The notes under the pieces were generated by a model that was not told the DNA's origin, did no database searches, and saw nothing but the letters and a program-made list of their open reading frames with translations. A stretch of DNA of 64,000 bases from Pelomyxa schiedti. Its lineage: Eukaryota > Evosea > Pelobiontida > Pelomyxidae. Position numbers and translations under genes: made by a program. Shown one piece after another: positions 10,721 to 23,392 of this stretch (its first letter is position 1; each line of letters starts with the position of its first letter). Location of the stretch: positions 847 through 64,846 of the forward strand of contig JAHLWZ010000053.1 in NCBI GenBank assembly GCA_020536535.1, written 5' to 3'.

Positions 10721-13700
10721 ATGAGAGGCAACACTGTGTTCTTCAAGAAAACGCGGCAGGGCAAAGTGGTGCAGGTGTCCCGCGAGAAGTACCTCCGAAA
10801 CGACCTCCCTTGTGGCTACGTGGGTTGCCCAGCGTGTTCCTCGATGTACCCAAATTCGTCGTCGGGACTGGGGATGGTTATGGGACAGTCGTCGTTTGAT
10901 TCGCCAATTGCAACTGCTACTTCCCTCATTGATAAGGCACCCACCCTGGCTACGGCTTTTCCTCCCGGTGTGCTTGCCAATCTAACCATATGTGCAATCA
11001 ATGACCTCTGCTTGTGTTGCATGTGTAATTACACTCTAACTTAGTGACATTGTATAAAGCTGTTCGTTGTTTGGCTAACTAGGAATTGAAAGGTACAAAA
11101 CCGTGCATTGAGGGGAAAAAGGTTTTTGTTGTAGACACCAATGTTGTTCTACTGCAGATGGACCTCCTTGAAAATCATGCTATAACAAACTTTGTGGTGT
11201 GTTGCACTCGACAAACAAAACATTGCTTACAGCGAAAAGATTGTGTCAACAGTAATAAACGAGGTTTCACACCAAAATAGGGGTGTGTACCGCAGATTAT
11301 CTTCACTCATCAACGAGCAACCTCCAAGGTTTTTCTTATTCTCGAATGAAAACCATAGGTCTGCACATGTTCATGCCATTCCAAATTAATTTTCCTCTCA
11401 AGAGAAACTTCCGTTAACCGTCTACCTGGTGAATCTGCAAATGACAGAAATGATAGAGGTTTAATTTTTTTTTTCCAATTCAGCCAACCAAATGACAAAA
11501 TCAATCAAAACAAGCTATACGTGTTGTTTGCAAGTGGTATCAGCAACACTTGGGCCCGAGTGTGGAAGTTGTTCTTGTATCAAATGACAGGTAAGCGAGT
11601 TCAGGGATGTGTTACAACTTTCTAAAATTCATCAGGGGAAACGTTAACAAGGCTCTTGCCGAAGGGCTCAAAGCCACTACAAGTACTTCTCCTTACTTGT
11701 TAAAATGCCAAGTGTGACGTGTATTGTAGTTCATTCCTTTGTTCACCAATATCACCCTGATCGGCCTGATTTGGTTGATATCCTTGTTTCACCTTCATCT
11801 GAGCAACCAATGGATGACGATGCTGACAACGCGAATGCTGAATCGGCCTCTGCTTCAGCTAAGAAAAAGTTGCCTTCATATACAGAAGTACGCGACATCG
11901 TTCATTGGCATTCTTCTTAACCTTCTGCCTGTAGTACCTGGCAATGCCAGAACTGAAACGTGGAATACAGGTGAGTGATTAAACTTTCAATTTCCGTAAT
12001 GAACGCTAGGAACGTCGTTTCTTTCAAGGGCCTTTGCGAGTCTCCCAAAATAATTTCCTGGAAGCTTTCTTGCCAATGCAAGGCAGTAGTGAAGATATTC
12101 AAATCAATGGATGGGAGAGCATCAATCGCGCTGTAAGTGGTGACATAGTGGTGGTGAAACTACTTCCAAAGGACAAGTGGCTCAAAATACCCTGCAGCAG
12201 TTTAGGTACGATGCATATTACCTCCCATCCAAATGGCATTTAATTTCCTCAGATAACCCCAAAGCTAAAGGAGCAAAAAAACCAGGCACGGAAACTCACA
12301 GAATTCAACCAACTGGCTGTGTTGTTGGTGTAGTGAAACGCAGTTGGAAACCCTACACAGGATCTCTGGAGATCCCAAAAAAGGCCACAAGCAGCAACGA
12401 TGGAAAGATTGCCAATTTACTGTTCATTGCTACTGATACAAGAATTCCCCCAATTTCTATTCAAACAAGAAATGCAGCCTCCTTAATGGGAAAGCGAATT
12501 GTGGTGGCAATAGACCGCTGGGGTATACGTAGCAAGTAAGTCTGCTCACTAACAATAAGCTAACAAACTTAGGTACCCTTGTGGTCATTTTGTGAGAGAT
12601 CTAGGTGTTATCGGCGATAAAGAAACTGAAAGCAATGCCCTTCTTATTCAGCATGATATCCCTTTCCACCCGTTCTCAGATAGTGTTCTGGCAGTATGGT
12701 TTCTTCACCTTTCAAACACTAAGATTTACTTGTCTACTTAGTGCCTTCCTGCACTCCCATGGGAGTTTAAAGAGGAAATGCTTACTCCAGGAAGAATGGA
12801 CCTCAGAGATAGATTAATATGTTCCGTGGATCCCCCCGGTTCGTTACTAATCCCCTGTCCTCTGCTTACTTTTCTAGGTTGCAAGGACATAGATGACGCT
12901 TTGCATGCAAAACCTTTGCCAGATGGGACATATGAAGTTGGAGTTCGTATGCTACCAGCTTCATTTGATTTTTTTCTCAAGGGGAAATCAAAAAAGATAT
13001 CGCGGATGTCTCCCACTATGTGTTAGAAGGCACAGCACTCGACATGGAGGCCCGTGATAGGGGCACCACCGTGTACCTTGCAGATAGGAGGATTGATATG
13101 CTTCCAAAACCGCTCACTGAAGATATATGTTCTCTTAGGGAGAATCAAACACGAATGGCTTTTTCTGTAATCTGGGTACCTCAACGCCTTCCAGGCTTTC
13201 TTCACCCACATCCCAAAGAAAATGACAAAGAATGCTGAAATACAAAGCATTCATATTACTAAGAGTATTATAAAATCAAGGCATGCTTTTAGTTATGGAG
13301 AAGCTCAGATGTGGATCGATGATGAGTATGTCTTGTGCTTCCTTAGGCACGGCCATTACAACACCTTATTGCGTTGCAGGCAAAGGCAGGATGACCTTAC
13401 GAAAAGTCTCCGTGTCCTGCTTGAACTGGGAAAACACTTGAAACAGAAGCGAATTGAAGCAGGAGCTTTATTATTGGCCTCATCAGAGATACATTTCACG
13501 AAAGATGCAAATTACCAGCCTGTTGATATTGGTATGCCACCTGGCAAATCAAACATGACTCTTTAACGTCTTTCAAAAGAGTTGTATCAGCTTAAGGATA
13601 CCAACTCCATGGTTGAAGAATTTATGTTGCTTGCCAACGTTGAAGTTGCCAAATACACATATAAACACTTTCCCCACTATGCTTTATTGAGGTTTTCCCC

Positions 13701-15397
13701 CTTAGCTCTCGCATTTCTGAATTTCTGATCCCTGAAGGCGGCATCCCACACCAAACCCAAAAAACTTTACGTGGCTACAAGATTTGTTGAGGAAAAGAGA
13801 TTTTGATATTAACCCTGAGACCGCGAAGACTCTCGGACAGTCTCTTGAGGCTGCTGTGGTACCATTGTAGTTGCCTTTATTGCTGTTCTACCTGCATCTA
13901 GGACCCTGAGGACCCAAATATTAACCACATTATAAGAATGTTAACTACACGGTGCATGACTCAAGCAGTATACTTTAGTAGTGGAACACAAAACGAAAGT
14001 GAGTTTCATCACTTTGGCCTTGCAGCGGAAATGTATACCTTCTATTGAAATCTTGCTCTGCTCATTTTTTATTTTTTTAGTTACACACACTTCACATCTC
14101 CTATTCGTCGTTATGCCGGTAAGATCTTCATCAAAAACAAGTAAATTAATTTCATGAAATAGATTTGCTTGTTCACAGGCTTTTAGCAAGCAGTATTGGA
14201 CATATAACTGTCTCTACTAACTACAGCAAGTCGATAGTCCAATCAATTTGTGTCAGTGCGTAATTCAATTTGGTCTGTTACTTGTCTTCTTACTTCACGG
14301 GAAGAATTAAATCACAGGCATATGATGGCACAATATGCAGCTCGTGTTTCAAATGAACTTCACAGCATAATCTTTTTCAAAGGTTTATTATTCCCTTGAA
14401 AAGTGACATAACATTCTTTAGGTAAATCAATTATTGAGATGGCATACGTGTCCCGACTCAAGGCTGGGGGGTTCATTTGTTTTGTTCCCAGGTAATATAA
14501 TTTTCACAACAATTCATGTAAATTACTTTTTCCTCCAGGTTCGGCATAGAGTCTTTAGTTTACGTCACAGCAGCAACTCAAATTGGCAGTGATGGCGAAA
14601 CCAAAAAGATCAAGAAAAATAAAGCAGAAATCGAGACTCCCACAGAACCTTTCGAATACAGTGAAACTGACCAGCACCTCAGAAGTTTATCTGGCAAAAC
14701 TTGTATCGCTGTTCTGGACAAAGTGGTTGTGCACATTGACGTGGATTCATCGAGCCCCCATGGAGACAAACTTCGGATGTTGTGCATCATCCCGCCCGTG
14801 CATCAAGCGCCATCACAGGCCGCAGCACAACGAGCCAACGCTTTGGCGCCACAAACCACTTGCAAAACAACAATTCCGCTTGAACCAAGCGCCGCAGCAA
14901 CACCAGCCTCAGCCGCCACCTCCGCAAGCGCAAGTACAAGCACCCCGGCGCAAGCAGACTCAGAAGGCAAACCATTGGCATATACCCTGGTGGATGACGG
15001 CTGCAGAACCTCTGGTGCCGCCACCTCACACGAGTCTACGATAAGCTCGGAAGTTAAAGGTGCCATCTCCACATTAACCACATCCGAAGAAGCGGAATCC
15101 GATGTTGATTCCGAGGAGCTCCTAGGCATTCCAACAAATGAATCCTCCACATCAACCTCAACAACACCAACTCCAACCACTGCTGCTACTGACCCTGAGG
15201 ATGAGGATAGTGGTGCTGCTGACCACAACAAGCCCGTAGCACCCCATAAGCGCCCTCCTCCTCCACCTCAACAAATAGTCACATCCACCACACCTGCACC
15301 CACACCCGCAACAGCACCCACAACAACAACAACAACAATAACATTCAAAGCACCCAAAGGCTCCAAAAGAAGGAGACAAGCAAAAGAGGACGATTGA
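10721..15397 (+). CDS. DIS3: exosome ribonuclease DIS3/Rrp44
   Basis: 24 exons and about 1187 residues, phases verified. DIS3 is the catalytic subunit of the RNA exosome, with PIN endonuclease and RNB 3'-5' exonuclease activities. Seen in order: an N-terminal segment starting [16 protein letters not shown] with a Cys-rich patch ([11 protein letters not shown]3-like); the PIN domain with [10 protein letters not shown] and [14 protein letters not shown]; cold-shock domains; and RNB with [13 protein letters not shown] (acidic metal ligands), [14 protein letters not shown] and [18 protein letters not shown]. Then come [34 protein letters not shown] and the S1 region. After S1 there is an extra tail of about 190 residues, rich in Ala/Thr/Ser/Pro and ending in a basic patch, which ordinary DIS3 lacks. 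The first intron junction (11025-11092) is the least certain. Confidence 0.93.
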
Positions 15398-15443
15398 TCA
15401 ATCGTCATTTACATCCCTTCCCCTAAATCATTTTTGAGAAGGA

Positions 15444-17009
15444 ATGTTTTTCGGGTTGGACGATGATGCCTCGACGTCACCCGGTGCGCATTCGCCCAAA
15501 CGAAACGACCACATCAAGTACGTACCAAAAGCACAAAAACCATGGACAATAACAACAAAAAAAAGAGTACTAGAGTACCAGTTAACAAGCGGCATTGCTG
15601 CTCACAAGATCAAACTAGAAGGTCGTGTGTTGTCAAACCCGCGCACTTCCTCCACTCCCACATCAACAAGTGCACATTCACCTTGTACTTCCTCGACCAC
15701 CTCCCCGTCTACGTCCTCAGCCTCAGCCTCGTCCTCTACCACTACGACGAGCAGATCGGTCAGTTGCACGACCTCGGCGTCGGTGTCGACGCCTGAGAGT
15801 GAGACTGAGGGAGTGAGGGCGTGTGTCATGAAAGCGCTGACGTCACCTCAGGCGGTGACGTCATTGACAACTGTGGAACTCACTTCTTGCTTCCTGGTGG
15901 AAATTCCACCAGAACTGGCGGGTCTCAGGGCTCTCACTTGTATGTTAGAAACTAACATTCAACCAACACTCCATTTGGAATTTCTCGCTTCATTAACCTA
16001 TCTGCTTTGAACAGCTTTATTTTTACCCAAGAATAAGATAAGTGTTATTCCAGACTGGATTGTGCAGCTTCCATCTCTCAAAAATCTAGGTTTTTCTTTC
16101 CTAAAAATAACTTACTCTTACATACCCTACTTCAGAGGTAAACTATAACTGTATTAGACACGTAACAAGTTCCCTGGGCGAAGTGGCATCCCTAGAAAAG
16201 CTTTCACTTGTTCACAACAAGTTGAGAGAATTCCCATTTGAACAACTCGGTTGGCTTCCCAACATACAGTCTGCGTTCCTAGGATTGAATTACTTAGACT
16301 TGACAAAGTGCGTGAGTTGTATTACGAACACTCGTCCGTCATTCTCAGAGCACACAGATTATCAGAGCAAGAACGCCAGCTCTCTGATGCACTTTGCCCT
16401 AACATCTCAATGCAGCGTTGCCCACAGTTAATTATTCCTGGGTTGTATCTTGGTGGCGTTATAACCACCGAAGATGCTGAAGAGCTGCAAGCCCTTGGAA
16501 TAACTCACATTCTGTCTATTGGTATGTCGCCATTATGTGGGAACCTACCGGCATTTGCATTCAAAAAAGTTGCTGTCAACGATTTACCTCATGTAATTTC
16601 GCCTTCACTTTCCTTTGGCTCAATGATGCCTACTGAAATTAGTCACACAGGAAGACATAAAAAGTCACTTCCCAGCAGCAAATGGGTTTATTAGCCAAGG
16701 CATAGCTACCGGCGGCGTTCTTGTTCATTGTGCAGCCGGTGTGGAATGAGAGACCGCTATATAGATAGAATTTTCCGAACTTAATTGAGGCACACAGGGC
16801 AATCCCGGTCACCATCCTTTGTGGTAGCCTACCTCATGGCATCTAAAAGGATGCCCTATTCGATGGCACTATCATTAGTAAGGCAGAAAAGGTACCTTTC
16901 TCAAACCTTGCCAAATCACTCTCATAATTTTTATCGCAGGCCTTGCTGTTCCCCGAATTTTGGCTTCTGTAAACAGCTCCAACAGTACGCAAAAAGTTTG
17001 GCATTGTAA
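15444..17009 (+). CDS. leucine-rich repeat plus dual-specificity phosphatase
   Basis: join(15444..15939,16015..16089,16136..16268,16298..16592,16651..16738,16798..16891,16940..17009), 416 residues. Residues 1-150 are Ser/Thr-rich and likely disordered. Residues 155-235 are leucine-rich repeats (SLFLPKNKISVIPDWIV, LEKLSLVHNKLREFP). The C-terminal part is a dual-specificity phosphatase: PQLIIPGLYLGG, GITHILSIG, VNDLPHEDIKSHFPAAN, and the catalytic loop HCAAGQSRSPSFVVAYLM (HCx5R with Cys nucleophile). It should dephosphorylate phospho-Tyr/Ser/Thr, with the LRR choosing targets. One junction needs a 29-nt intron (16269-16297) to keep frame; without it there is a frameshift between the LRR and phosphatase parts. 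The 3' end lies only 38 bases from the convergent NOL11-like gene. Confidence 0.85.
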
Positions 17010-17047
17010 TTTTGAATGAAAAAAAACTTATTTTAGTTTCTTTTTAT

Positions 17048-20000
17048 TCAAATCCAATCCAGAACTTGAATGGTGTAGGGTTTGGTGATTTCTCCAATGA
17101 AATCGGCCTTTTTGCGGTATCCAGAGCTTCCTTGTGCTTGGTGGGTTGTTGTTGGCTTCTCACAAATGAACTTGACCAGTGAGCTTACTTCCATTGCCTC
17201 GTGTATGAAGTTGCACAAGCCGGTTACTGTGTACGACAGCCCTTTCATCATTCCCACAAACTCCTTTGACAGTACGATGCTGGGTAGGTGCGCGTCCACA
17301 ATGGCACACCCCCACGTGGCCACTTTCTTGAGGTCGGGCAGTGACACGAACTTCCGGCACAGCCGGAGGCTTTTGCTCAGTTTCTTTGTGTTCTTTCCCC
17401 AACTGTGTTCTGTGGCTAGCTGTCCTAGGTGTTTGATAGCCCACTGGCGCAAATGAGTATAGTACAGGGGGGAGAAAAAAGCCTACCTTCAGGTGTCCAA
17501 CTGGCAATTTTCTTAGGTAATGGGGCAATGTAAGTTTGTCTACGTCAGCATTTAGAACTAAATCACACATGACTCCCCGTGCTAGGGAATCTGATATGGT
17601 GTCTGACTTCGTTCTGCAAACGTGAGGAAAGAAAGAGGAGGAAAGGGAAAACCTTTGTCTAACATATGAAGTGATAGACGGGGAGTTCTTAGTGTCAAGA
17701 AGGAGCAGAAGAAAGTCAATAATTGAGCCAGTACTAATGTCCCGTACGTAACGCAAAACGTCTTCCACTCCTTCCTGAATACGAAGGTTAAACCGCCAAA
17801 GGAACACAACAAATTGACCAAGAATTTCTGTTCCAAAATCCTGGAGATCAACTCTGGGCTACTACTGTCGTGTATGTAGCCGTGGCACATAAGAGTATGA
17901 ATGGGGGCCCATTGTTGTGTTTGTATTACCTTAGTGTCTCCACATACACAATTATAAATGGTATTGTTTACAAATTGGGGTGGTAGAGAAAGTGAATCCT
18001 AGGCTTTGATTAAGTGCAAAGTGGAGGTTAGAAGCTGTGTAACCTGTCTTATAATAGCCAGTAAGTGGTCTGAAAGTTCAAGTTTCCGTTTTTCGATGTT
18101 TCGAAGAGAAATCTTTGCAGCTGGGTTCTCTGATGAACGTAAATAGTCGAAGAATGTTCTATCAGCCGAATTGCTGAAGGGGCTGATTTGGGGTGCTCCA
18201 ACAGGATAGATGGATGGGATATCATCGAAATTGAGTGAGGAGTGGACGTCATGAAATTGATGACGTAAGTTGCATTCTTCCTCCTGAAAGTAGTCACGTG
18301 AAACCAAAACAAAAAAGACATACCTGTAGAACAAATGAGTTGGGCCTAAAGTTAGACAGAGGGATACCCTCTGACTGGGGTTCTATAAGCAAGTTAACAA
18401 AGAAAATCGTTCCACGGTGAGAACCTTCTAAAAGCTCTTCAAAGTTCACATCCAATGGAAGAATTGCTTTTTTAGGTGAAGCAGACGGTCGGGTCGTCGC
18501 AATTCTCTACAACATATTTCATTGTAAGAAAGAACCTGGAAAGGATACCTTTAGATCATAAGTTACTGACACATCCTTTCTGGGTTGTCTTTTTTTTTTC
18601 CTTCTAAGCTCAAGAAGAGTGGACAAGGTGACTTTCTCTTGAAAGTGGGTAGTAACAACTGTCACCAAGCTGTCTGCCACAACGCAAGTTTTATTGTGCG
18701 CAATGGGAACGAGCTGCATTAGCTGCGACTTGGGTTGTATTGTGCCAAGTTGCGAGTCGCAAAGTTCCAATCCAAAACGAAGATCATAAGTCACCAAAGC
18801 CTTTACTTGTTAGGGGTGAGGGGGAAAAAAAGAGTCACTGTACATATTTGCGATTTTTAGGATTTATCTTCTTCTCCCCTACAACAACCAGAACTGGGGC
18901 ATTCCACTGACAAAGTGAAGGAGTGAAATCTGGCTACAACAGATGAGGAACGAAGGGAAATGAAGGATGAAAAACCGAAGTTGAAGTCAGATTGATGACA
19001 AGGCTTGGTTCTACTGTTATGGGAGCGTCAGTAGAACTACTTATCTCACATATCGTGAAAATACAGACATCATGCGGATCTGGAACCGTGAATTGGTTAT
19101 GTTCATGAGTTATGGGCATGTTTTACAAAGAATAGCTAGTTTCGTAGCAGAGTCAATGATGGAGCATGAAATGGGAGCTGCCTTCATGAAGCAGAATCGA
19201 TACTTACAGTAAGGAATGGGGAAATAAAATTTGGAATAATACAGAGATGTTGTTTTCAAGGTTCATGGTCACTTCAGTAAATTGAGTGGATAATGAATCC
19301 ACAAACGTGAGCTTCAAGCAGTGCAAGGCAGTATCCTTCACCGTGACTGCAAAAAGGTGTAACGCCTGTGCGTCCTTGAAGCTCCCGATCAGTATTATAT
19401 CTCTACAATGATTACTTCGTGTGGGAAGTATCAGTGAAATCACCCCAACTGTTCCTCAACGGTTCTGATATCCGTTTTACTTAATTCCAATAGGTTGACG
19501 TAAAAGATTGCTCTCTTTGTGGCAACAAAAGCAGCGTTGTTGAAAAATTTTGTCACTTCCACCCCAACTACAGGGTCCACAAACTTCAAAGCACAATATG
19601 AGAAAAACATAGTAGTCATAAACGGAGTTGTACATGCATCACTGCAGCACTGCTCAAGGCGTTACCCCCTTTCCATAGATACAACTCGGGTTTCTTCACT
19701 CCCTGACCTGCACTCACAAAATGTGGCTCTGTTTCTTCCGGGGTAAATCTCACAGCATAAGCGGGGTGAGCCAGGTGATGCACCCCAGTCACACTCCAAG
19801 TGTTCATAGGCTCCAGAGTATCTTTCTATAAGAATTAGAATCAGAAGTAGTAGGTGTGCATTGGGCACTTTTTGTTGGTGTGTTGGTTGATCTCCAGTGG
19901 GGGTTTTTTTCTTTTTTTTTTTGACGGTGAGTGCAGGGCCCCTCATACCGAGCAAACTTGCACGGTCCCATTTTCGTGAGCAAAATAAACGACGGGCAGC

Positions 20001-20077
20001 ACAGGATCTACGGAAACGAACACCTTCCCATCATCGCTTTCGCCAAAGGGTCTCACCGTCACCGTGAGTGGCTCCAT
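17048..20077 (-). CDS. NOL11: NOL11-like WD-repeat nucleolar protein
   Basis: A multi-exon minus-strand gene whose start (20077) gives MEPLTVTVRPFGESDDGK; exon 1 ends at 19949 and the first intron spans 19826-19948. The N-terminal half is beta-propeller-like (for example NTWSVTGVHHLAHPAYAVRF and FVSAGQGVKKPELYLWKG). The C-terminal half is helical with LTLPHYLRKLPVGHLK and, near the end, LPDLKKVATWGCAIVDAHLP. The order and spacing match human NOL11 as I remember it: GSWSVKQGQIITCPAV with a propeller, then a FLLPHLKDIPAQHI-type helix and an MDWICLLLDANF-type terminal helix. NOL11 works with the t-UTP/UtpA complex in rRNA transcription and early processing. Similarity is clear in pattern but low in identity; another UTP-like WD protein is the alternative. 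Confidence 0.5.
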
Positions 20078-20378
20078 TTCCCAATCAAAAAAATATCGGG
20101 CTTAATTAACTGGTGCAACTGCGCACAGAAGGAACACAATCTGGTAAAAAATGCCCAACCCACAATGACAACCGGGGGCCATAACCAATGCAGCTGAAAA
20201 CAAATCCTGGTTTTAAATTGAGCTTTAGGATGAGACTACAGACTAGAGTCTATGAAGTAAGTGATTTCATTGGTCCGTCTGATTTTTTTCCCTCACAAAA
20301 AAGTTGTGCCTCCTTCATTCGCTAGAGTAGATCGATTTTCGTGATCTTTTTCGAGAAAATCTCTTCAAATACAAAAGG

Positions 20379-23199
20379 ATGGAGGGCAGGCGTCAAGTGA
20401 CACGGGAAGTAACGGGTGTGTTCGCCGAGGGACTGAGGTGGACTTTCTGTCACATGATTGGCACAACCACAAGATCCCTTGTCGACTGGGAGAGGTTTAA
20501 AGAGAAAAAAAACCCACCGTTCACGCTGGCACCACTTTTAAGACAAAATAACCAAACCAAAACACACAAAAAAAACGAAAACTGATGACAAGTGAAAAGG
20601 GAGTCCACAGACGAATTCCCAGAGCTGAAGGCCTTTTTGAAGTCACCAAAGGGACTATCAACCTTGACAGTTGAACAAATACGAGGGATGCCAGCTACTA
20701 GGGAGATGTTCCCTGATCTTTTTCCTACAACACTCTCGTTTGACAGCCAATCACTGTCATTTTCTGCCCCGGTTCCGCCTAGAACCCGAGCCGCCGAGCA
20801 GAGTTCCTCTCAAATGGACGTGAAAGTGGCTGTAAAAACTCCCTCCACTGGGATTCCGTCTGAAATGAAAGGCAGTGATCCTATTCCGTGTAAGGAAGAA
20901 AGTTCTCTCCCGAAAGCATCTGTAAAGGAACCCACTTGCGCGGCAACACCCAATGCTCTTGAGAATACTGTAAGCACTTCACCGACCAATAGTCTTCGTT
21001 CTACCAGTTTGAGAAGTGAACCTCAAAATACGGGAATTGGATTATCTGTCTCACTACCAAGTGGCCCTTGGAGAAAAGCGAGTCCTCCCCCATGCCCCCT
21101 ACCAGAGGTTCCAAAAGATAGTAGTGATCAGCTCTCAACAAAAAGCAACCAGACACCACCACTCCCTGCACCAGACCCCATTATTCCAATGGTTTCCATT
21201 TCTCCAAGTTCACCCACTGTAACGCGCTGCCCTCCAGCAATACCCTCCCTGAATATACAGGCTGAAAGTAACGACCAACTGCACCCTAACCTCATTAGGC
21301 ACTCCTGTCCACCACCATCATCCCCGAAAGTGGCACCACTGTCAATTCTGTCCCTGAACCCCACAGCCACTGCTTCTACCACAAATCCCTCACCCAGAGC
21401 CTCCCCTCGCATATCCCGTCCCTTATCAGCCACTCCAGTGGAATACTCGGGTGAGAATTCTTCAGTTGCCTATGCAGTATCTACAGAGCCTGCTGTAACA
21501 TACGATATGGAAACTAACTTCACTCATGTAACTTAAAAATGTCATTGGAATAAAGTAACCTAGAACAAGGTTTTCCACACAGGAGAAGTTTGCCAGAAGA
21601 ATGCCAAAGCCTTATTATCAAGCACAGCTCCAGGTAATTTGCATTCAATCTGCCACATACCTTAAGGATATAGAAAAAACACCTGCGCAAGTGGAAGAGG
21701 AAGCACGAATCCAGCACGCACACACTGTAAAATCAGTGCTTGAGGAGCATTTTAATTGTAGCGATGCTGCCTCGGAGGGGTACAAACATTTTAGCCATAC
21801 AACTCGCTCTAAAGAATGTCATTCGAAAGATTTGGGAATGATCAAGCACTTCGCGATTTTGTCCTTCATATTCCCAAGCTTGTGAGCGACGCCAAGCAAA
21901 TTGTTCAACGAGAAAATACACTGCTCACCCTCCATGCTCCAGTGTTTGTCATTGGTGACCTCCACGGTAACTTTGAGGTGACTACTTTTACTACTCCAAC
22001 AAGATTGCTAATAGTACTTTAAGGACCTTTCCTTTTTTTGCAAGGCTCTGGGGCTATGGGGTCCCCATAAAATTGTGATACCGAAATTCCTTTTCCTTGG
22101 AGACTATGTTGACAGGTTGACCCATGTATTTCAGTAGCTTTGCTTACTTTTCAGAGGAAAGCATTCCGTGCAAGTGGTTGCATACCTCTTAACTCTGAAA
22201 ATTTTATACCCAAGGAAGGAATGCACACTTCTGTACGCTTCCTCAGCCAACCTTTTCTTAGGTTTTCCTTCTTCGAGGGAACCATGAATTCCCAGATATC
22301 AATGGCGATTTTTGTAATTTCCCTTTCTTTTTTTTTTTTCGCAAATTCCTTACTCTTCTCTAGTGCAGTATGACTTCTAATCCACTACCATTAATTGAAT
22401 TTTTATCTCAACAGCTACCTCACTTCTTCCTTCAAGTATTGGTGCCAAAGGTCAGGGCGAGATTGGGGAGGCCCTGGTGATTGGCTATGGAAACTGTGCA
22501 ACGAATTCTTTGATGACCTACCCTTGGCAGCTACCATTGACGGGAAAGTCTTTTGTGTGCATGGAGGCATACCCAATATAACTGAAACTTGTCCCTCTCC
22601 TCTCGCTCTAATATCCAAGGTACATTGTCCCACTTTACGAAATAAAAAACCAAACAAACAAAACAGATAGCCAGGCCAATCAAGAGGGAAGATGAAGAAG
22701 TTGTTAGAGACTTAATGTGGTCGGATCCTATGGAAGAGGAAGATGACACCGGTAGGCTGATCACTTTAGTTGTAATGGTTCTATTACGTTTACACCTGAA
22801 CTAGGTGAAGAACTATTCATAGTAAATAACGATAGAGGTAGAGGCCACTTTTTCAGCAAGAAAGCACTTGATATCTTTTGCTCCAAATGTAAAGTTTCGC
22901 ACATTATACGGGCGCATCAAGTCGTACAGGTGAGAATTATGGCTTCGGTTTTTCTTTTCCTAAAATCTCTTCCTTTCTTCTTCACCCTTTTTTCCCCTCA
23001 CAATGCACAGCATGGGGTCGAGATACGACAAGAAGGCAGAATCGTCACAGTCTTTTCATCATCTGGTTACGCGAACCGGAACGAGGCAGCAGCCATCCTA
23101 ATAGATGACGGCGCATTGAGATTCATAACCAAAGTCGTTGAGCAGGTTGAAGACCATGATTCTGTACCCAGCACCACAACAAAGAAGAGCGACCCATAA
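20379..23199 (+). CDS. PPP-family serine/threonine phosphatase with long disordered N-terminus
   Basis: The start at 20379 gives a short first exon that splices into a long Ser/Pro-rich exon ending at 21527, then several short exons. The N-terminal 350 residues or so are Pro/Ser/Thr-rich and likely disordered, starting [18 protein letters not shown] after the first junction. The C-terminal catalytic domain has all PPP signatures: [12 protein letters not shown] (GDxHG), [24 protein letters not shown], and FCVHGGI with a downstream [13 protein letters not shown] (RAHQ). These hold the two-metal site. It resembles PP1/PP2A-type enzymes but is divergent in the region between RGNHE and HGG, so I do not assign a class. 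The long tail could provide substrate targeting. It is divergently arranged with the NOL11-like gene, 301 bp apart. Confidence 0.82.
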
Positions 23200-23392
23200 T
23201 TCCACGACGCCCTGGCCTTATCATCCCAACAACTTCCAACTGGGCCACCGAGAGACAACCACCCAACGTCACAGATTCACCAGCTGAGAGTGTAAGAGAT
23301 AGTAACCACCAAACGCCTGAGACTCATAACGTAGAATTCTTCTTCGTAATCTTCTCCATATTTTCCTCCGCACGAACTTTCAAAAATTACGA

